A DNA stretch of 10,169 nucleotides, from positions 1-10,169 of the forward strand of contig JBHASY010000117.1 in the NCBI GenBank assembly GCA_041831635.1, in the 5' to 3' direction. A program made the position numbers and the translations under genes. Origin of the DNA: Acetoanaerobium sp041831635. GTDB taxonomy: Bacteria > Bacillota > Clostridia > Peptostreptococcales > Filifactoraceae. Each line of letters begins with the position of its first letter. Positions within the stretch are counted from its first letter, which is position 1. The notes beneath the pieces are model-generated. The model was not told where the DNA came from and searched no databases. It was given only the letters and a program-made list of their open reading frames with translations. Positions 1 to 7,331 of this stretch are shown in pieces.

Positions 1-1
1 A

Positions 2-1657
2 AACGAAATTTTAAGAGATTTTAAAATAAATAATCCTAAATACGAGGTGGTTAGATTTGAAAAAAATTATCGCTCTACAAAACTCATATTGGAGGCAGCA
101 GAGTCTTTTTTGGGAAAACCTATAGAAAATCAGTCGGTTTATGACGATATAGAGAAAATACAGGTAAAAGGATTTAAAAAGTCAGCAGATGAAAATGCAT
201 ATATATTGGCAAAAATAATAGAAAATCAAAAAAAATATAAAAGCTATTCTAATCAGGCAATTTTAACAAGAACAAATAAAGATGCCAAGAACATAGGAGA
301 GTATTTAGAGGCGAATAATATTCCGATTTTTGTGATGGAGAAAACGAGGTTTTTCAGTAGAGAAGAAATTAAAAATGCTCTTGCATATATTAAGTTAATG
401 CTGAATTCAAAAGATATATTGAGTCTGAAAAGGATAAATGCTGACGTAGTAGATAGATTTTCAAAAGAACCTGATAAAGCCTATCTTGAAATAGGACAGT
501 TCTTGAATGAAACTATATATACGACTAAAGACCCTTATATCGAGTTATTGGAAGCCTTTGAAAGAGATGAAGCGGTAGTTTTTGATGTAGAAACCACAGG
601 TCTGGACATAAAGAAAGATAAAATAATTCAGATAGCTGCCATAAAAGGTGGGAAAAATGGAGTAATAGAGAAATTTGAGAGATTTATAAAAATAGACAGT
701 AGTGTAGGAGAGTCCGAACAGGTACATCATATATCAGATGAGTTTTTATTTGAAAACGGAATAGAAGCAAAAAACGCTATAGAAGACTTTCTTTTGTTTT
801 CTAAAAATTCTGTTATAGTAGGGCATAATGTCAGCTATGATATAAACATATTAAAGGAAAATATGAAAGCTGTTGGCCTTAGCATAGACAGGTTGCCTAA
901 TAAGATATATGATACCCTTGTTTTAACCAGAAAGACTTACCCGAAATTGTTTAGCTATAAATTAGGGAATCTGTTTAAAGAGTTTTCATTAAAGCACACT
1001 CCGACCCATAATGCTATGGACGATGTAATCTGTACTCTTGAAGTACTTGAAAAAGTAATAATCAAGCTGGTAGAAAAACAAGAACAGAGACGGACTTTAT
1101 TTAAAAAATATCAAGATTACTTTTATCCTATTGCCAGAAATCTGGATGTTTTATATGATTTAAGTAAGGAAAAAAGACCACAGGATATATTGCATGAAGC
1201 TCTTATAAGGGCAGGACTTATTGAAAAATACAGCAGAACTTCTGTAGAACTGGCAAAATTAAGAGAACTGTATAGGATATTTAGAGAGTATGACAGTCCT
1301 GAAAAGCAGACCTTGGAGGTAATGTCAGAACTATTAGAGATAGTTGCATTAGGAAGTGACACAGACAGATTTTTGAATGGAAAAGACCAAGTAGCTGTCA
1401 TTACGGTACATCAGGCAAAGGGATTGGAATTTGATACAGTATATATTTATAATGCTACTGATGAAAATTTCCCGTCAGATAGGATAAAATCAGACGACGG
1501 CTTAAAAGAAGAAAAAAGACTTTTTTATGTAGCGATTACAAGACCGAAGAAAAACCTATATATAACATACAGTGTGGGAGATGATCAAAAAAAAGAACTA
1601 AGTAAGCCCAGCAGGTTTATACATCAGATTGAGAGAAAATACATAGATTTCAAGTAA
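2..1657 (+). CDS. UvrD/PcrA-like superfamily 1 helicase with nested DEDDh 3'-5' exonuclease (5'-truncated)
   Basis: C-terminal part of a DNA helicase; the ATP-binding N-terminal motifs lie before the window. The frame is open from base 2, so the GTG at 47 is an internal valine, not the start. Residues below are counted from that codon. Helicase motif IV (NYRST) is at 7-11, a 2A-like segment runs to about 125, motif V (VHQAKGLEF) is at 454-462 and motif VI (EEKRLFYVAITR) is at 488-499. Between them, at about 175-340, is a complete DnaQ-like exonuclease: Exo I FDVETTGLD (D180, E182), Exo II GHNVSYD (D265), Exo III HNAMDD (H321, D326). All five DEDDh residues are present. The insertion falls where UvrD has its 2B subdomain. 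The protein ends soon after motif VI, so it lacks the long C-terminal extension of PcrA. The likely role is DNA unwinding coupled to 3'-end trimming in repair; this is inferred. The next gene starts 22 nt downstream. Confidence 0.93.
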   Translation, partial: NEILRDFKINNPKYEVVRFEKNYRSTKLILEAAESFLGKPIENQSVYDDIEKIQVKGFKKSADENAYILAKIIENQKKYKSYSNQAILTRTNKDAKNIGEYLEANNIPIFVMEKTRFFSREEIKNALAYIKLMLNSKDILSLKRINADVVDRFSKEPDKAYLEIGQFLNETIYTTKDPYIELLEAFERDEAVVFDVETTGLDIKKDKIIQIAAIKGGKNGVIEKFERFIKIDSSVGESEQVHHISDEFLFENGIEAKNAIEDFLLFSKNSVIVGHNVSYDINILKENMKAVGLSIDRLPNKIYDTLVLTRKTYPKLFSYKLGNLFKEFSLKHTPTHNAMDDVICTLEVLEKVIIKLVEKQEQRRTLFKKYQDYFYPIARNLDVLYDLSKEKRPQDILHEALIRAGLIEKYSRTSVELAKLRELYRIFREYDSPEKQTLEVMSELLEIVALGSDTDRFLNGKDQVAVITVHQAKGLEFDTVYIYNATDENFPSDRIKSDDGLKEEKRLFYVAITRPKKNLYITYSVGDDQKKELSKPSRFIHQIERKYIDFK

Positions 1658-1679
1658 ATTAGTATTAACGGAGGATAGT

Positions 1680-2510
1680 ATGGAAAGAAAAATTATATCG
1701 TTACCATGTGCGGCGAGTGTAGGTGGGGATTCGTTCGTTCAGGTTATGAGAGCTGAAGTATCAGGAGTTAAAAATAATTTAAAGTTGGATATGGAAGTTA
1801 TGAATCTGCACTCCAGGGATTTAGTTGCATTAGACTATGAGATTATATTTTATAACTCGATACTTGAAAAACTAAACGATGATACCTATATAATAAGCCA
1901 AAAAAATTTTGTAGTTCAAAGCGGCACTATAGGAAACATCGGAAAATATTTTATACCGGGTGAGTTTTCTGATGCCAGAAAAGCAGATATCATTTTAGTA
2001 AGAGGTTTTTTTGAAGACGGAAACGCACTGGATTTAAAATATGAACACTCAGAGATGATATTATTAGAGGGATTAAATGAAAAAAATCAAAAATTTTTAA
2101 ATCAAACTGCCGGATATGATGCCAATTTTCTTTCACAGGATAACGAATTAAGTTGGAGATGTGTGTGTGGATATTTTAACGGTACAAAATCCGAAGTTTG
2201 TGTGAACTGCGAAAGAGAAAAAAAAGAGGTACTTGAAAAATACTCATCTATAGATATTTTCGATGAAGATGAAGATTTATCTTATGAAACAGAAGAACAG
2301 GAAGATGATTTGGAAAACGGTGAAGAACCTGATATTCCTGACGAAGATGAAGAAGAGGATAGATCTGAAAAAGAAAAAACAGTCAGCAAAGAAAACAAAT
2401 TTAAAGAACTTTTAGAAAAGTTTAAGTTCCTTGATATAAAAGCTAAGATATTATTTGCCGGTTCTTTGGCCTTACTACTGATTTCTGTTATACTATGGAT
2501 TTTGAAATAG
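1680..2510 (+). CDS. Unrecognised tail-anchored membrane protein with zinc ribbon and acidic linker
   Basis: I do not recognise this 276-residue protein as a named family. Residues 1-150 look like a folded, beta-rich domain with no signal peptide. A four-cysteine zinc site follows at 159-177: W, then C161-x-C163, N167, and C174-x2-C177. This resembles RanBP2-type fingers and bacterial zinc ribbons of the CxCG...CxxC kind. Residues 192-230 are dominated by Asp and Glu. After a lysine-rich helix, a single hydrophobic segment (about 257-275) ends the protein with one final Lys. That layout predicts a tail anchor with the N-terminal domain and zinc site in the cytoplasm. The ATG is supported by GGAGG at 1670-1674, 5 nt upstream. 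The 22-nt gap to the helicase gene suggests co-transcription. The function is unknown; a protein-binding or membrane-adaptor role would be a guess. Confidence 0.85.
   Translation: MERKIISLPCAASVGGDSFVQVMRAEVSGVKNNLKLDMEVMNLHSRDLVALDYEIIFYNSILEKLNDDTYIISQKNFVVQSGTIGNIGKYFIPGEFSDARKADIILVRGFFEDGNALDLKYEHSEMILLEGLNEKNQKFLNQTAGYDANFLSQDNELSWRCVCGYFNGTKSEVCVNCEREKKEVLEKYSSIDIFDEDEDLSYETEEQEDDLENGEEPDIPDEDEEEDRSEKEKTVSKENKFKELLEKFKFLDIKAKILFAGSLALLLISVILWILK
2466..2494 (+). promoter_or_regulatory. Candidate sigma-A-type promoter for ychF
   Basis: TTGGCC (2466-2471), a 17-nt spacer and TATACT (2489-2494) fit a housekeeping promoter with 4/6 and 5/6 consensus matches. It lies inside the membrane-segment codons at the end of the preceding gene and would give a ychF leader of about 75 nt. 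AT-rich DNA produces such matches by chance, so this is tentative. Confidence 0.3.
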
Positions 2511-2575
2511 ATTATACAAAGACCCGGATGGGATAAGCATATATTCATTAAAGATAAAGAGGAGAGATAAAATAA

Positions 2576-3673
2576 ATGAAACTTGGAATCGTTGGACTTC
2601 CTAATGTTGGAAAAAGCACTTTATTTAACGCAATAACTCAAGCAGGAGCAGAATCTGCGAATTATCCGTTTTGTACTATAGAACCGAACGTAGGCGTGGT
2701 TGCTGTTCCTGATGACAGACTGGAAAAACTTGCCGAGTTGTATGAATCAAAGAAGATAGTTCCGACAGCAATTGAATTTTATGATATTGCCGGACTTGTA
2801 AAGGGTGCAAGTAAAGGAGAGGGACTGGGGAATAAGTTTTTAGCTCATATAAGAGAAGTAGAAGCTATAGTACATGTAGTAAGGTGTTTTCAAGACAGTA
2901 ATGTAGTTCACGTAGAAGGCAGTGTAAATCCTATAAGAGACATAGAAACTATAAATTTAGAACTTATATTTTCAGATATGGAGATGCTGGAGCGAAGACT
3001 TGCAAAATCTCAAAAAGCGGCTAAGGCAGATAAAAGTGTAGCCATAGAAGTGGAGTTAATAAAAACTGTACTTACGACTTTAGAAAGCGGAAAATCAGCG
3101 AGAACCCTTGATTTGTCAGACGATGAAAAAACATTGGTTAAATCGTTTAATTTATTAAGTTCAAAACCTGTAATCTATGTAGCCAATGTATCTGAGGAAG
3201 AAGTATCTGATGACGCTAAAGACAACGTATATGTAAAAGAAGTACGTGAATTTGCGAAAACAGAAGATGCTGAGGTGGTAGTTGTAAGTGCAAAGATAGA
3301 AGAAGAAATATCTCAGTTTGATAAAGAAGAAAAAATCGAGTTTCTGAAAGATATGGGATTGGATAAATCCGGTCTTGATAAGTTAATTCAAGCCAGTTAT
3401 AAATTGCTTGGTCTAATCAGTTTTTTAACTGCCGGACCTATGGAGTCGAGAGCTTGGACTATCAAAGACGGAACGAAAGCCCCACAAGCAGGGGGGAAAA
3501 TCCACTCTGATATCGAAAGAGGATTTATAAGAGCTGAAACTATTTCATTTGATGATTTAGTGGCTCATGGCGGTAATATGTCATCTGCTAAAGAAAAAGG
3601 ATTGGTAAGGTCCGAGGGCAAGGAATATGTAATGAAAGATGGAGATGTGGTTTTATTTAGGTTTAATGTATAA
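2576..3673 (+). CDS. ychF: Redox/ribosome-associated ATPase YchF (Obg-family, OLA1 orthologue)
   Basis: Full-length YchF, 365 residues, the usual size for the family. It is a cytosolic P-loop NTPase of the Obg group that binds ribosomes and prefers ATP over GTP; bacterial homologues are linked to stress responses. The G1 loop GLPNVGKST is at 7-15, the G3 motif DIAG at 70-73 is followed by the glycine-rich LVKGASKGEGLGN switch, and G5 SAK is at 238-240. The base-recognition motif is NVSE (204-207) instead of NKxD, the hallmark that explains ATP use in this family. His112 sits in the RCFQDSNVVH segment, matching the catalytic histidine of E. coli YchF. A helical insertion follows the G domain and a C-terminal TGS domain (about 281-364) ends in the typical GDVVLFRFNV. 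A purine-rich RBS (GAGGAGAG, about 2559-2566) precedes the ATG. It is probably the last gene of its transcript, given the terminator downstream. Confidence 0.98.
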   Translation: MKLGIVGLPNVGKSTLFNAITQAGAESANYPFCTIEPNVGVVAVPDDRLEKLAELYESKKIVPTAIEFYDIAGLVKGASKGEGLGNKFLAHIREVEAIVHVVRCFQDSNVVHVEGSVNPIRDIETINLELIFSDMEMLERRLAKSQKAAKADKSVAIEVELIKTVLTTLESGKSARTLDLSDDEKTLVKSFNLLSSKPVIYVANVSEEEVSDDAKDNVYVKEVREFAKTEDAEVVVVSAKIEEEISQFDKEEKIEFLKDMGLDKSGLDKLIQASYKLLGLISFLTAGPMESRAWTIKDGTKAPQAGGKIHSDIERGFIRAETISFDDLVAHGGNMSSAKEKGLVRSEGKEYVMKDGDVVLFRFNV

Positions 3674-3796
3674 AAACTGTTATTTTTATATAATTTAAGT
3701 TAAATATGGTTATATAGACCAGATTAAAAAATGAAAACTGAAAAAAAGAAATAGTTCTGTATGGAGGTCTTCCATATTGGGATATTGCAAAGCTAC

Positions 3797-3844
3797 AAAA
3801 AATCCACTATTTTAATTGATATATGAGAAATAGTGGATTTTTTT
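3797..3844 (+). terminator. Rho-independent terminator after ychF
   Basis: The arms AAAAAATCCACTATTT (3797-3812) and AAATAGTGGATTTTTT (3828-3843) pair perfectly over 16 bp around a 15-nt loop, and the 3' side ends in a run of seven T (3838-3844). The A-tract on the 5' arm would also give a T-tract on the other strand. Both neighbours read rightward, so its job is to end the ychF transcript and insulate the next operon. Confidence 0.92.
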
Positions 3845-3908
3845 GAGTGTATTTATTTCACAAGATATAAAAAACACCTGTTTTTCAGTTCTCTATAACC
3901 AATTTCTT

Positions 3909-3917
3909 TGCTATAAT
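3909..3917 (+). promoter_or_regulatory. Extended -10 promoter of the M16-lgt-division operon
   Basis: TGCTATAAT is a perfect extended -10 element (TGn then TATAAT at 3912-3917). The -35 position at 17-nt spacing (3889-3894, TTCTCT) matches poorly, which is usual when TGn is present. The predicted start near 3924 gives a leader of about 70 nt before the first gene. It lies just after the terminator and is the only clear promoter in front of a six-gene run. Confidence 0.7.
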
Positions 3918-3934
3918 GTTAAGGTAGGATTAAA

Positions 3935-3958
3935 ATGAAGGCTTTATGCCTAAAATAG
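3935..3958 (+). other. Seven-codon leader mini-ORF
   Basis: ATG at 3935 opens a frame reading MKALCLK and stops at TAG 3956-3958. A possible Shine-Dalgarno AGGTAGG (3922-3928) precedes it, but the predicted transcription start overlaps that site. It is in the same frame as the downstream TTG-started gene. An imperfect AGGC/GCCT hairpin overlaps it. Translation is uncertain. Confidence 0.15.
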
Positions 3959-3979
3959 AATTTATATTTTGCATTTTTT

Positions 3980-3986
3980 AAGGAGG
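3980..3986 (+). promoter_or_regulatory. RBS fixing the TTG start of the first M16 gene
   Basis: AAGGAGG lies 8 nt before TTG 3995. The nearby ATG at 4005 is out of frame, and the upstream frame is closed by TAG at 3956, so the TTG is the best start. Confidence 0.85.
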
Positions 3987-3994
3987 CAAGAAAT

Positions 3995-5263
3995 TTGAAA
4001 GGCTATGAAAAGATAAATATTAGCAATGGGATAAATTTAATGCTCATTCCCAGAGATAATTATAAAACGAATATAGTGACAGTTTATTTGAAAAGACCTC
4101 TTAGAAGAGAAGAAGTCACTAAGAACTCTCTTATTCCATCTGTGCTGAAATCCGCTACAACAGGGTATCAAAACCCTATAGAAATAGCAAAAAAATTACA
4201 GGATTTATATGGAAGTACGATAGGAGTTTCCGTAGATAAGACAGGAGAAAGACAGGTGCTTTCGTTTAGAATGTACTGCGTTGGAGATATGTATCTGCCT
4301 GAACCTGTGTTTGAGCCGTCTTTAGATATGCTAAAAGAGGTGATACTAAGTCCACTTATCAAAGATAACGGATTTATCAAGGAATATGTAGACATAGAAA
4401 AAACTATTTTAGAAGAAGATATAAAGTCAAAGATAAATAACAAAGGGCATTATGCTATGGAAAAGTGCACGGAGCATATGTGTAAAGACGAGCCGTTTGG
4501 TATATCTGAAGACGGATATATCGAAGATTTGATGGAGATAGATGAAAAAAATCTATATTCTCATTACAAAGAGATAATAGAAACTTCTCCTATAGACATA
4601 GTAATTGCAGGAAATTTTGACAAAGATAAGATTATAAAGACTGTGAAATCCAAGTTTGATTTTAAAAGAAAAGAACTGATTACCATAGAAAAAGAAGAGA
4701 TTTATAAAAAGCCTAAAGTCAATTATGTGACTGAAAAAATGGATATAAATCAAGGAAAACTGGTTCTGGGATTTAGAACAAATATGGATTATAAAGATGA
4801 AAAATACTATAATCTTATGATGTTTTCGTCAGTTTTAGGAAGCGGTGCTCATTCCAAGCTGTTTTTGAATGTCAGGGAAAAACACAGTGTATGCTACTCT
4901 ATATATTCTTCACTGGAAAAGCTTAAAGGTATTATGTTTATATCTGCCGGGATAGAAATTTCCGATTATGATAAGGTTTTAGAGCTGATATCAAAGGAAG
5001 TAGAGGATATGAAGCAGGGTAAGATTACAGAAGAAGAACTAGAAAACAGCAAAAAATATATAATAAACAATCTTAAGTCGTTGAATGATAATCTGGCTGC
5101 ACTTACAGATTATTATTACAGTATGAGTATCCAAGACTCAAATAGGACTATAGAAGATATAATAGATCTTGTAAGCAAGGTACAGATAAGTGATATAGTG
5201 GAAGTAGGCAAGGAAATATATCTTGACACTGTGTATTTTTTGACAGGGAAATCAAATAATTAG
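3995..5263 (+). CDS. ymfF: M16 peptidase-like protein without zinc-binding motif (YmfF-type subunit)
   Basis: A 422-residue protein of the pitrilysin/insulinase M16 fold, made of two alpha/beta half-domains (about 1-220 and 235-420). The place where HxxEH should stand (about 45-55, SLIPSVLKSAT) has no His or Glu, so this subunit should be catalytically inactive. The C-terminal half keeps the M16 substrate-side motif: GSGAHSKLFLNVRE, with R294 and then Y301. In M16 enzymes that work as heterodimers, such as mitochondrial MPP and the YmfF/YmfH and AlbE/AlbF pairs, one partner supplies zinc chemistry and the other the Arg-Tyr binding site. The next gene has the zinc motif, which matches the YmfF-YmfH order. 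It starts at TTG with a strong RBS and is the first gene of the operon. The substrate is not evident; no signal peptide is seen, so it should be cytosolic. The symbol follows the B. subtilis homologue by similarity. Confidence 0.9.
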   Translation: MKGYEKINISNGINLMLIPRDNYKTNIVTVYLKRPLRREEVTKNSLIPSVLKSATTGYQNPIEIAKKLQDLYGSTIGVSVDKTGERQVLSFRMYCVGDMYLPEPVFEPSLDMLKEVILSPLIKDNGFIKEYVDIEKTILEEDIKSKINNKGHYAMEKCTEHMCKDEPFGISEDGYIEDLMEIDEKNLYSHYKEIIETSPIDIVIAGNFDKDKIIKTVKSKFDFKRKELITIEKEEIYKKPKVNYVTEKMDINQGKLVLGFRTNMDYKDEKYYNLMMFSSVLGSGAHSKLFLNVREKHSVCYSIYSSLEKLKGIMFISAGIEISDYDKVLELISKEVEDMKQGKITEEELENSKKYIINNLKSLNDNLAALTDYYYSMSIQDSNRTIEDIIDLVSKVQISDIVEVGKEIYLDTVYFLTGKSNN

Positions 5264-5273
5264 GAGACTATCT

Positions 5274-6566
5274 ATGCAAATAATAAAAAATGAACTGCTA
5301 AACGAATGTGTATATCATGAAAAACTTCATAACAATATGGACATATTTTTTATGCCAAAGCGTGGATTTACAAAAAAATACGCTGTACTTGCGACAAATT
5401 ACGGGTCAAACGACCTTGAGTTTATAAGTCCTCATACAAATGAAAGGATAAAGGTAAATGAGGGGATAGCACATTTTTTAGAGCATAAGATGTTTGAACA
5501 GCCAGATGGAAGTAATGCTTTTGATGAGTTCGCAAAAATAGGTGCAAATGCAAACGCATTTACAAATTTTAATATGACAGCTTATCTTTTTTCAGCTACA
5601 GAAAATTTTGAAGATGGATTAAGACATTTGATTTCTTATGTTCAAGAACCATATTTTACTGAGGAAAATGTAGAAAAGGAAAAAGGAATAATCGCTCAGG
5701 AAATCAAAATGTATGACGATAATCCTGATTGGAGACTGTTTTTTAATACTTTAAAGGCCATGTATAAAGTTCATGCAAACAGCATTGATATAGCGGGAAC
5801 AGTTGAGAGTATCTATAAAATTACTCCGCAAGAGTTATATAGCTGTTACAAGACTTTTTACAGCCCGTCGAATATGGCTTTATTCGTCATAGGAGAGTTG
5901 GATAAAGACAAAGTTATGGATATAGTAAAATCTGCCGTAAAGGACGAGTATATGTTTTCGGGAGATATAAAAAAAATAGAGCCTGTGGAAACCGATGAAG
6001 TAAGGCAAAAGGAAATCTTTGAAAAATTAGATGTATCAGTGCCTATGTTCACTATAGGATATAAGGACAAGGCTGAGGTTTTAGGCAGCAAAGGACTTAT
6101 GAAAAAGTCTATAGCTACTGAGCTTATCTTAGATATACTGTTTAAAAAAGGAAGTCGGTTATATGATAAACTTTACAGAGAAGGCTTGGTGTTTGGAGGT
6201 ATAAGCTGTGATTACACAGAGCATACAGACTACGGATATACGATGATATCAGGAGAAACCAGAGATATAGAGACGGTAAAGCAGGAGATATTTTCTGCTA
6301 TAGAAAATGCTAAGGTTTCGGGAATAGATGAAGAGGATTTCAAAAGAGCAAAAAAGAAGAAGATAGGAAGTTTTATTAAACTGTTTGATTCTATTGAATT
6401 TATAGCAAACAACTATCTTTCATATCATTTCAAGGGAATGGATATCTTGGATTATTACGAGGTGTTAAAATCTATTGAGATAGAAACTTTAAACGAGAGG
6501 CTCAAAGAGCATTTTGACAGAGATATGAGCGTAGTTTCTATGGTTTTACCTAAAGAAGATAAATAA
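5274..6566 (+). CDS. ymfH: M16 zinc metallopeptidase, catalytic subunit (YmfH-type)
   Basis: A 430-residue M16 peptidase. The inverted zinc motif HFLEH is at 67-71 (His67 and His71 as ligands, Glu70 as catalytic base). The third ligand is probably Glu143 in the EKEKGIIAQE segment, 72 residues further on. The neighbouring NANAFTNFNMTAY segment (92-104) is typical of the family's active-site strand. The C-terminal half holds GSRLYDKLYREGLV (293-306), the counterpart of the M16 Arg/Tyr region. It begins 10 nt after the preceding M16 gene, and its Shine-Dalgarno AGGAG (5262-5266) overlaps that gene's TAG stop, so translation is likely coupled. With the inactive partner it should form one heterodimeric cytosolic peptidase. 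B. subtilis YmfH is the nearest named relative; the physiological substrate cannot be read from the sequence. Confidence 0.93.
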   Translation: MQIIKNELLNECVYHEKLHNNMDIFFMPKRGFTKKYAVLATNYGSNDLEFISPHTNERIKVNEGIAHFLEHKMFEQPDGSNAFDEFAKIGANANAFTNFNMTAYLFSATENFEDGLRHLISYVQEPYFTEENVEKEKGIIAQEIKMYDDNPDWRLFFNTLKAMYKVHANSIDIAGTVESIYKITPQELYSCYKTFYSPSNMALFVIGELDKDKVMDIVKSAVKDEYMFSGDIKKIEPVETDEVRQKEIFEKLDVSVPMFTIGYKDKAEVLGSKGLMKKSIATELILDILFKKGSRLYDKLYREGLVFGGISCDYTEHTDYGYTMISGETRDIETVKQEIFSAIENAKVSGIDEEDFKRAKKKKIGSFIKLFDSIEFIANNYLSYHFKGMDILDYYEVLKSIEIETLNERLKEHFDRDMSVVSMVLPKEDK

Positions 6567-6578
6567 TGGAGGGGCTTT

Positions 6579-7331
6579 ATGAATCCCGTAGCTTTTAATT
6601 TGTTTGGGATAGAGGTTCGCTGGTATGGGATAATTATATCGGCAGCCATGGTTATAAGTGTACTGCTTGCGATGAGAAATGCAAAAAAAGAAGGGTTCAT
6701 AGAAGACCATATTTTAGACCTTAGCCTACTTGCCTTACCTTTTGCTGTAGTAGGTGCCAGAGTATATTATGTAATTTTTAATCTGGAACTTTATCGTGGC
6801 GACTTTTTCTCTATGTTTAACACAAGACTGGGCGGTATGGCTATTCATGGAGGACTTATAGGTGGAATTTTAGGTGGACTTATAGTTTGTTTTAAACGAA
6901 AGATGAATATATTAAAAGTAGCAGATATAGTGGCTCCGTCAGTTATACTTGGGCAGGCTATAGGTCGCTGGGGAAATTATGTAAATCAGGAGGCACATGG
7001 AGGTCCTACGGATTTACCTTGGGGTATAATGGTAGACGGAGTAAAGGTTCACCCGACGTTTTTATATGAGTCTATATGGAATTTGATGGTTTTTGTTTTT
7101 CTTATGAAGATATTTAAAAATAAAAAGTTTGACGGGCAGATGGCAAGTGTTTATCTTATAGGATATTCTGTAGGAAGATTTTTTATAGAGGGACTCAGGA
7201 CTGACAGTCTTATGTTCGGATCGTTTAGGGTAGCACAACTTATCAGTGTATTTATGATAATTTCAGGAATTTTGCTATATAATTTTTTCAAAGATAGAAA
7301 ACCTTATCGTGAGAACTGGGAGATGAAGTAA
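6579..7331 (+). CDS. lgt: Prolipoprotein diacylglyceryl transferase
   Basis: Integral membrane enzyme that transfers diacylglycerol from phosphatidylglycerol to the lipobox cysteine of prolipoproteins, the first step of lipoprotein maturation. The 250-residue length and several hydrophobic helices (starting at about 15-32, 46-66, 88-104) fit Lgt. The signature GRWGNYVNQEAHG (129-141) contains R130, equivalent to the essential Arg143 of E. coli. H90 in GGMAIHGG corresponds to His103, and GRFFIEGLR (199-207) supplies the conserved Glu and Arg of the periplasmic head. HPTFLYES (158-165) is also diagnostic. GGAGG (6568-6572) precedes the ATG, 12 nt after the M16 gene. The stop codon abuts the next start without a gap. 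No lspA is visible in the window. Confidence 0.98.
   Translation: MNPVAFNLFGIEVRWYGIIISAAMVISVLLAMRNAKKEGFIEDHILDLSLLALPFAVVGARVYYVIFNLELYRGDFFSMFNTRLGGMAIHGGLIGGILGGLIVCFKRKMNILKVADIVAPSVILGQAIGRWGNYVNQEAHGGPTDLPWGIMVDGVKVHPTFLYESIWNLMVFVFLMKIFKNKKFDGQMASVYLIGYSVGRFFIEGLRTDSLMFGSFRVAQLISVFMIISGILLYNFFKDRKPYRENWEMK

Larger units (their letters stand above)
3674..3994 (+). other. Intergenic region between ychF and the M16 operon
   Basis: This 321-base gap has no convincing long reading frame. From left to right it holds a TATAAT-like box (3689-3694) without a good -35 element, an A-rich stretch (3722-3752), a 6-bp hairpin TATGGA/TCCATA with a 5-nt loop (3760-3776), the rho-independent terminator (3797-3844), the extended -10 promoter (3909-3917), a seven-codon mini-ORF (3935-3958) and the RBS of the next gene (3980-3986). 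A short non-coding RNA ending at the terminator is possible but matches no family I recognise. Confidence 0.8.

Noticed and set aside
47..49. GTG as a start codon for the helicase
   Set aside because: The frame stays open to base 2 and the upstream residues read naturally into motif IV, so this is an internal valine of a gene that begins before the window.
1123..1401. Minus-strand open frame of 92 codons inside the helicase gene
   Set aside because: It lies wholly within a conserved helicase frame on the other strand, has no recognisable motif and no good ribosome binding site. The same applies to the other antisense frames, such as 2282-2548, 4168-4443, 5858-6091 and 9004-9285.
2279..2380. 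Repeated GAAGAT/GAAGAA-like codons as a DNA repeat
   Set aside because: They are explained by an Asp/Glu-rich linker in the protein; there is no regular unit length.
3760..3776. TATGGA/TCCATA palindrome as an operator or riboswitch
   Set aside because: The stem is only 6 bp, it lies upstream of the terminator and far from the operon promoter, and no riboswitch family core is recognisable around it.
7276..7283. TATATAAT box in the end of lgt as an rsmH promoter
   Set aside because: No acceptable -35 hexamer at 16-18 nt and no correctly placed TGn. Such boxes are expected by chance in AT-rich DNA.
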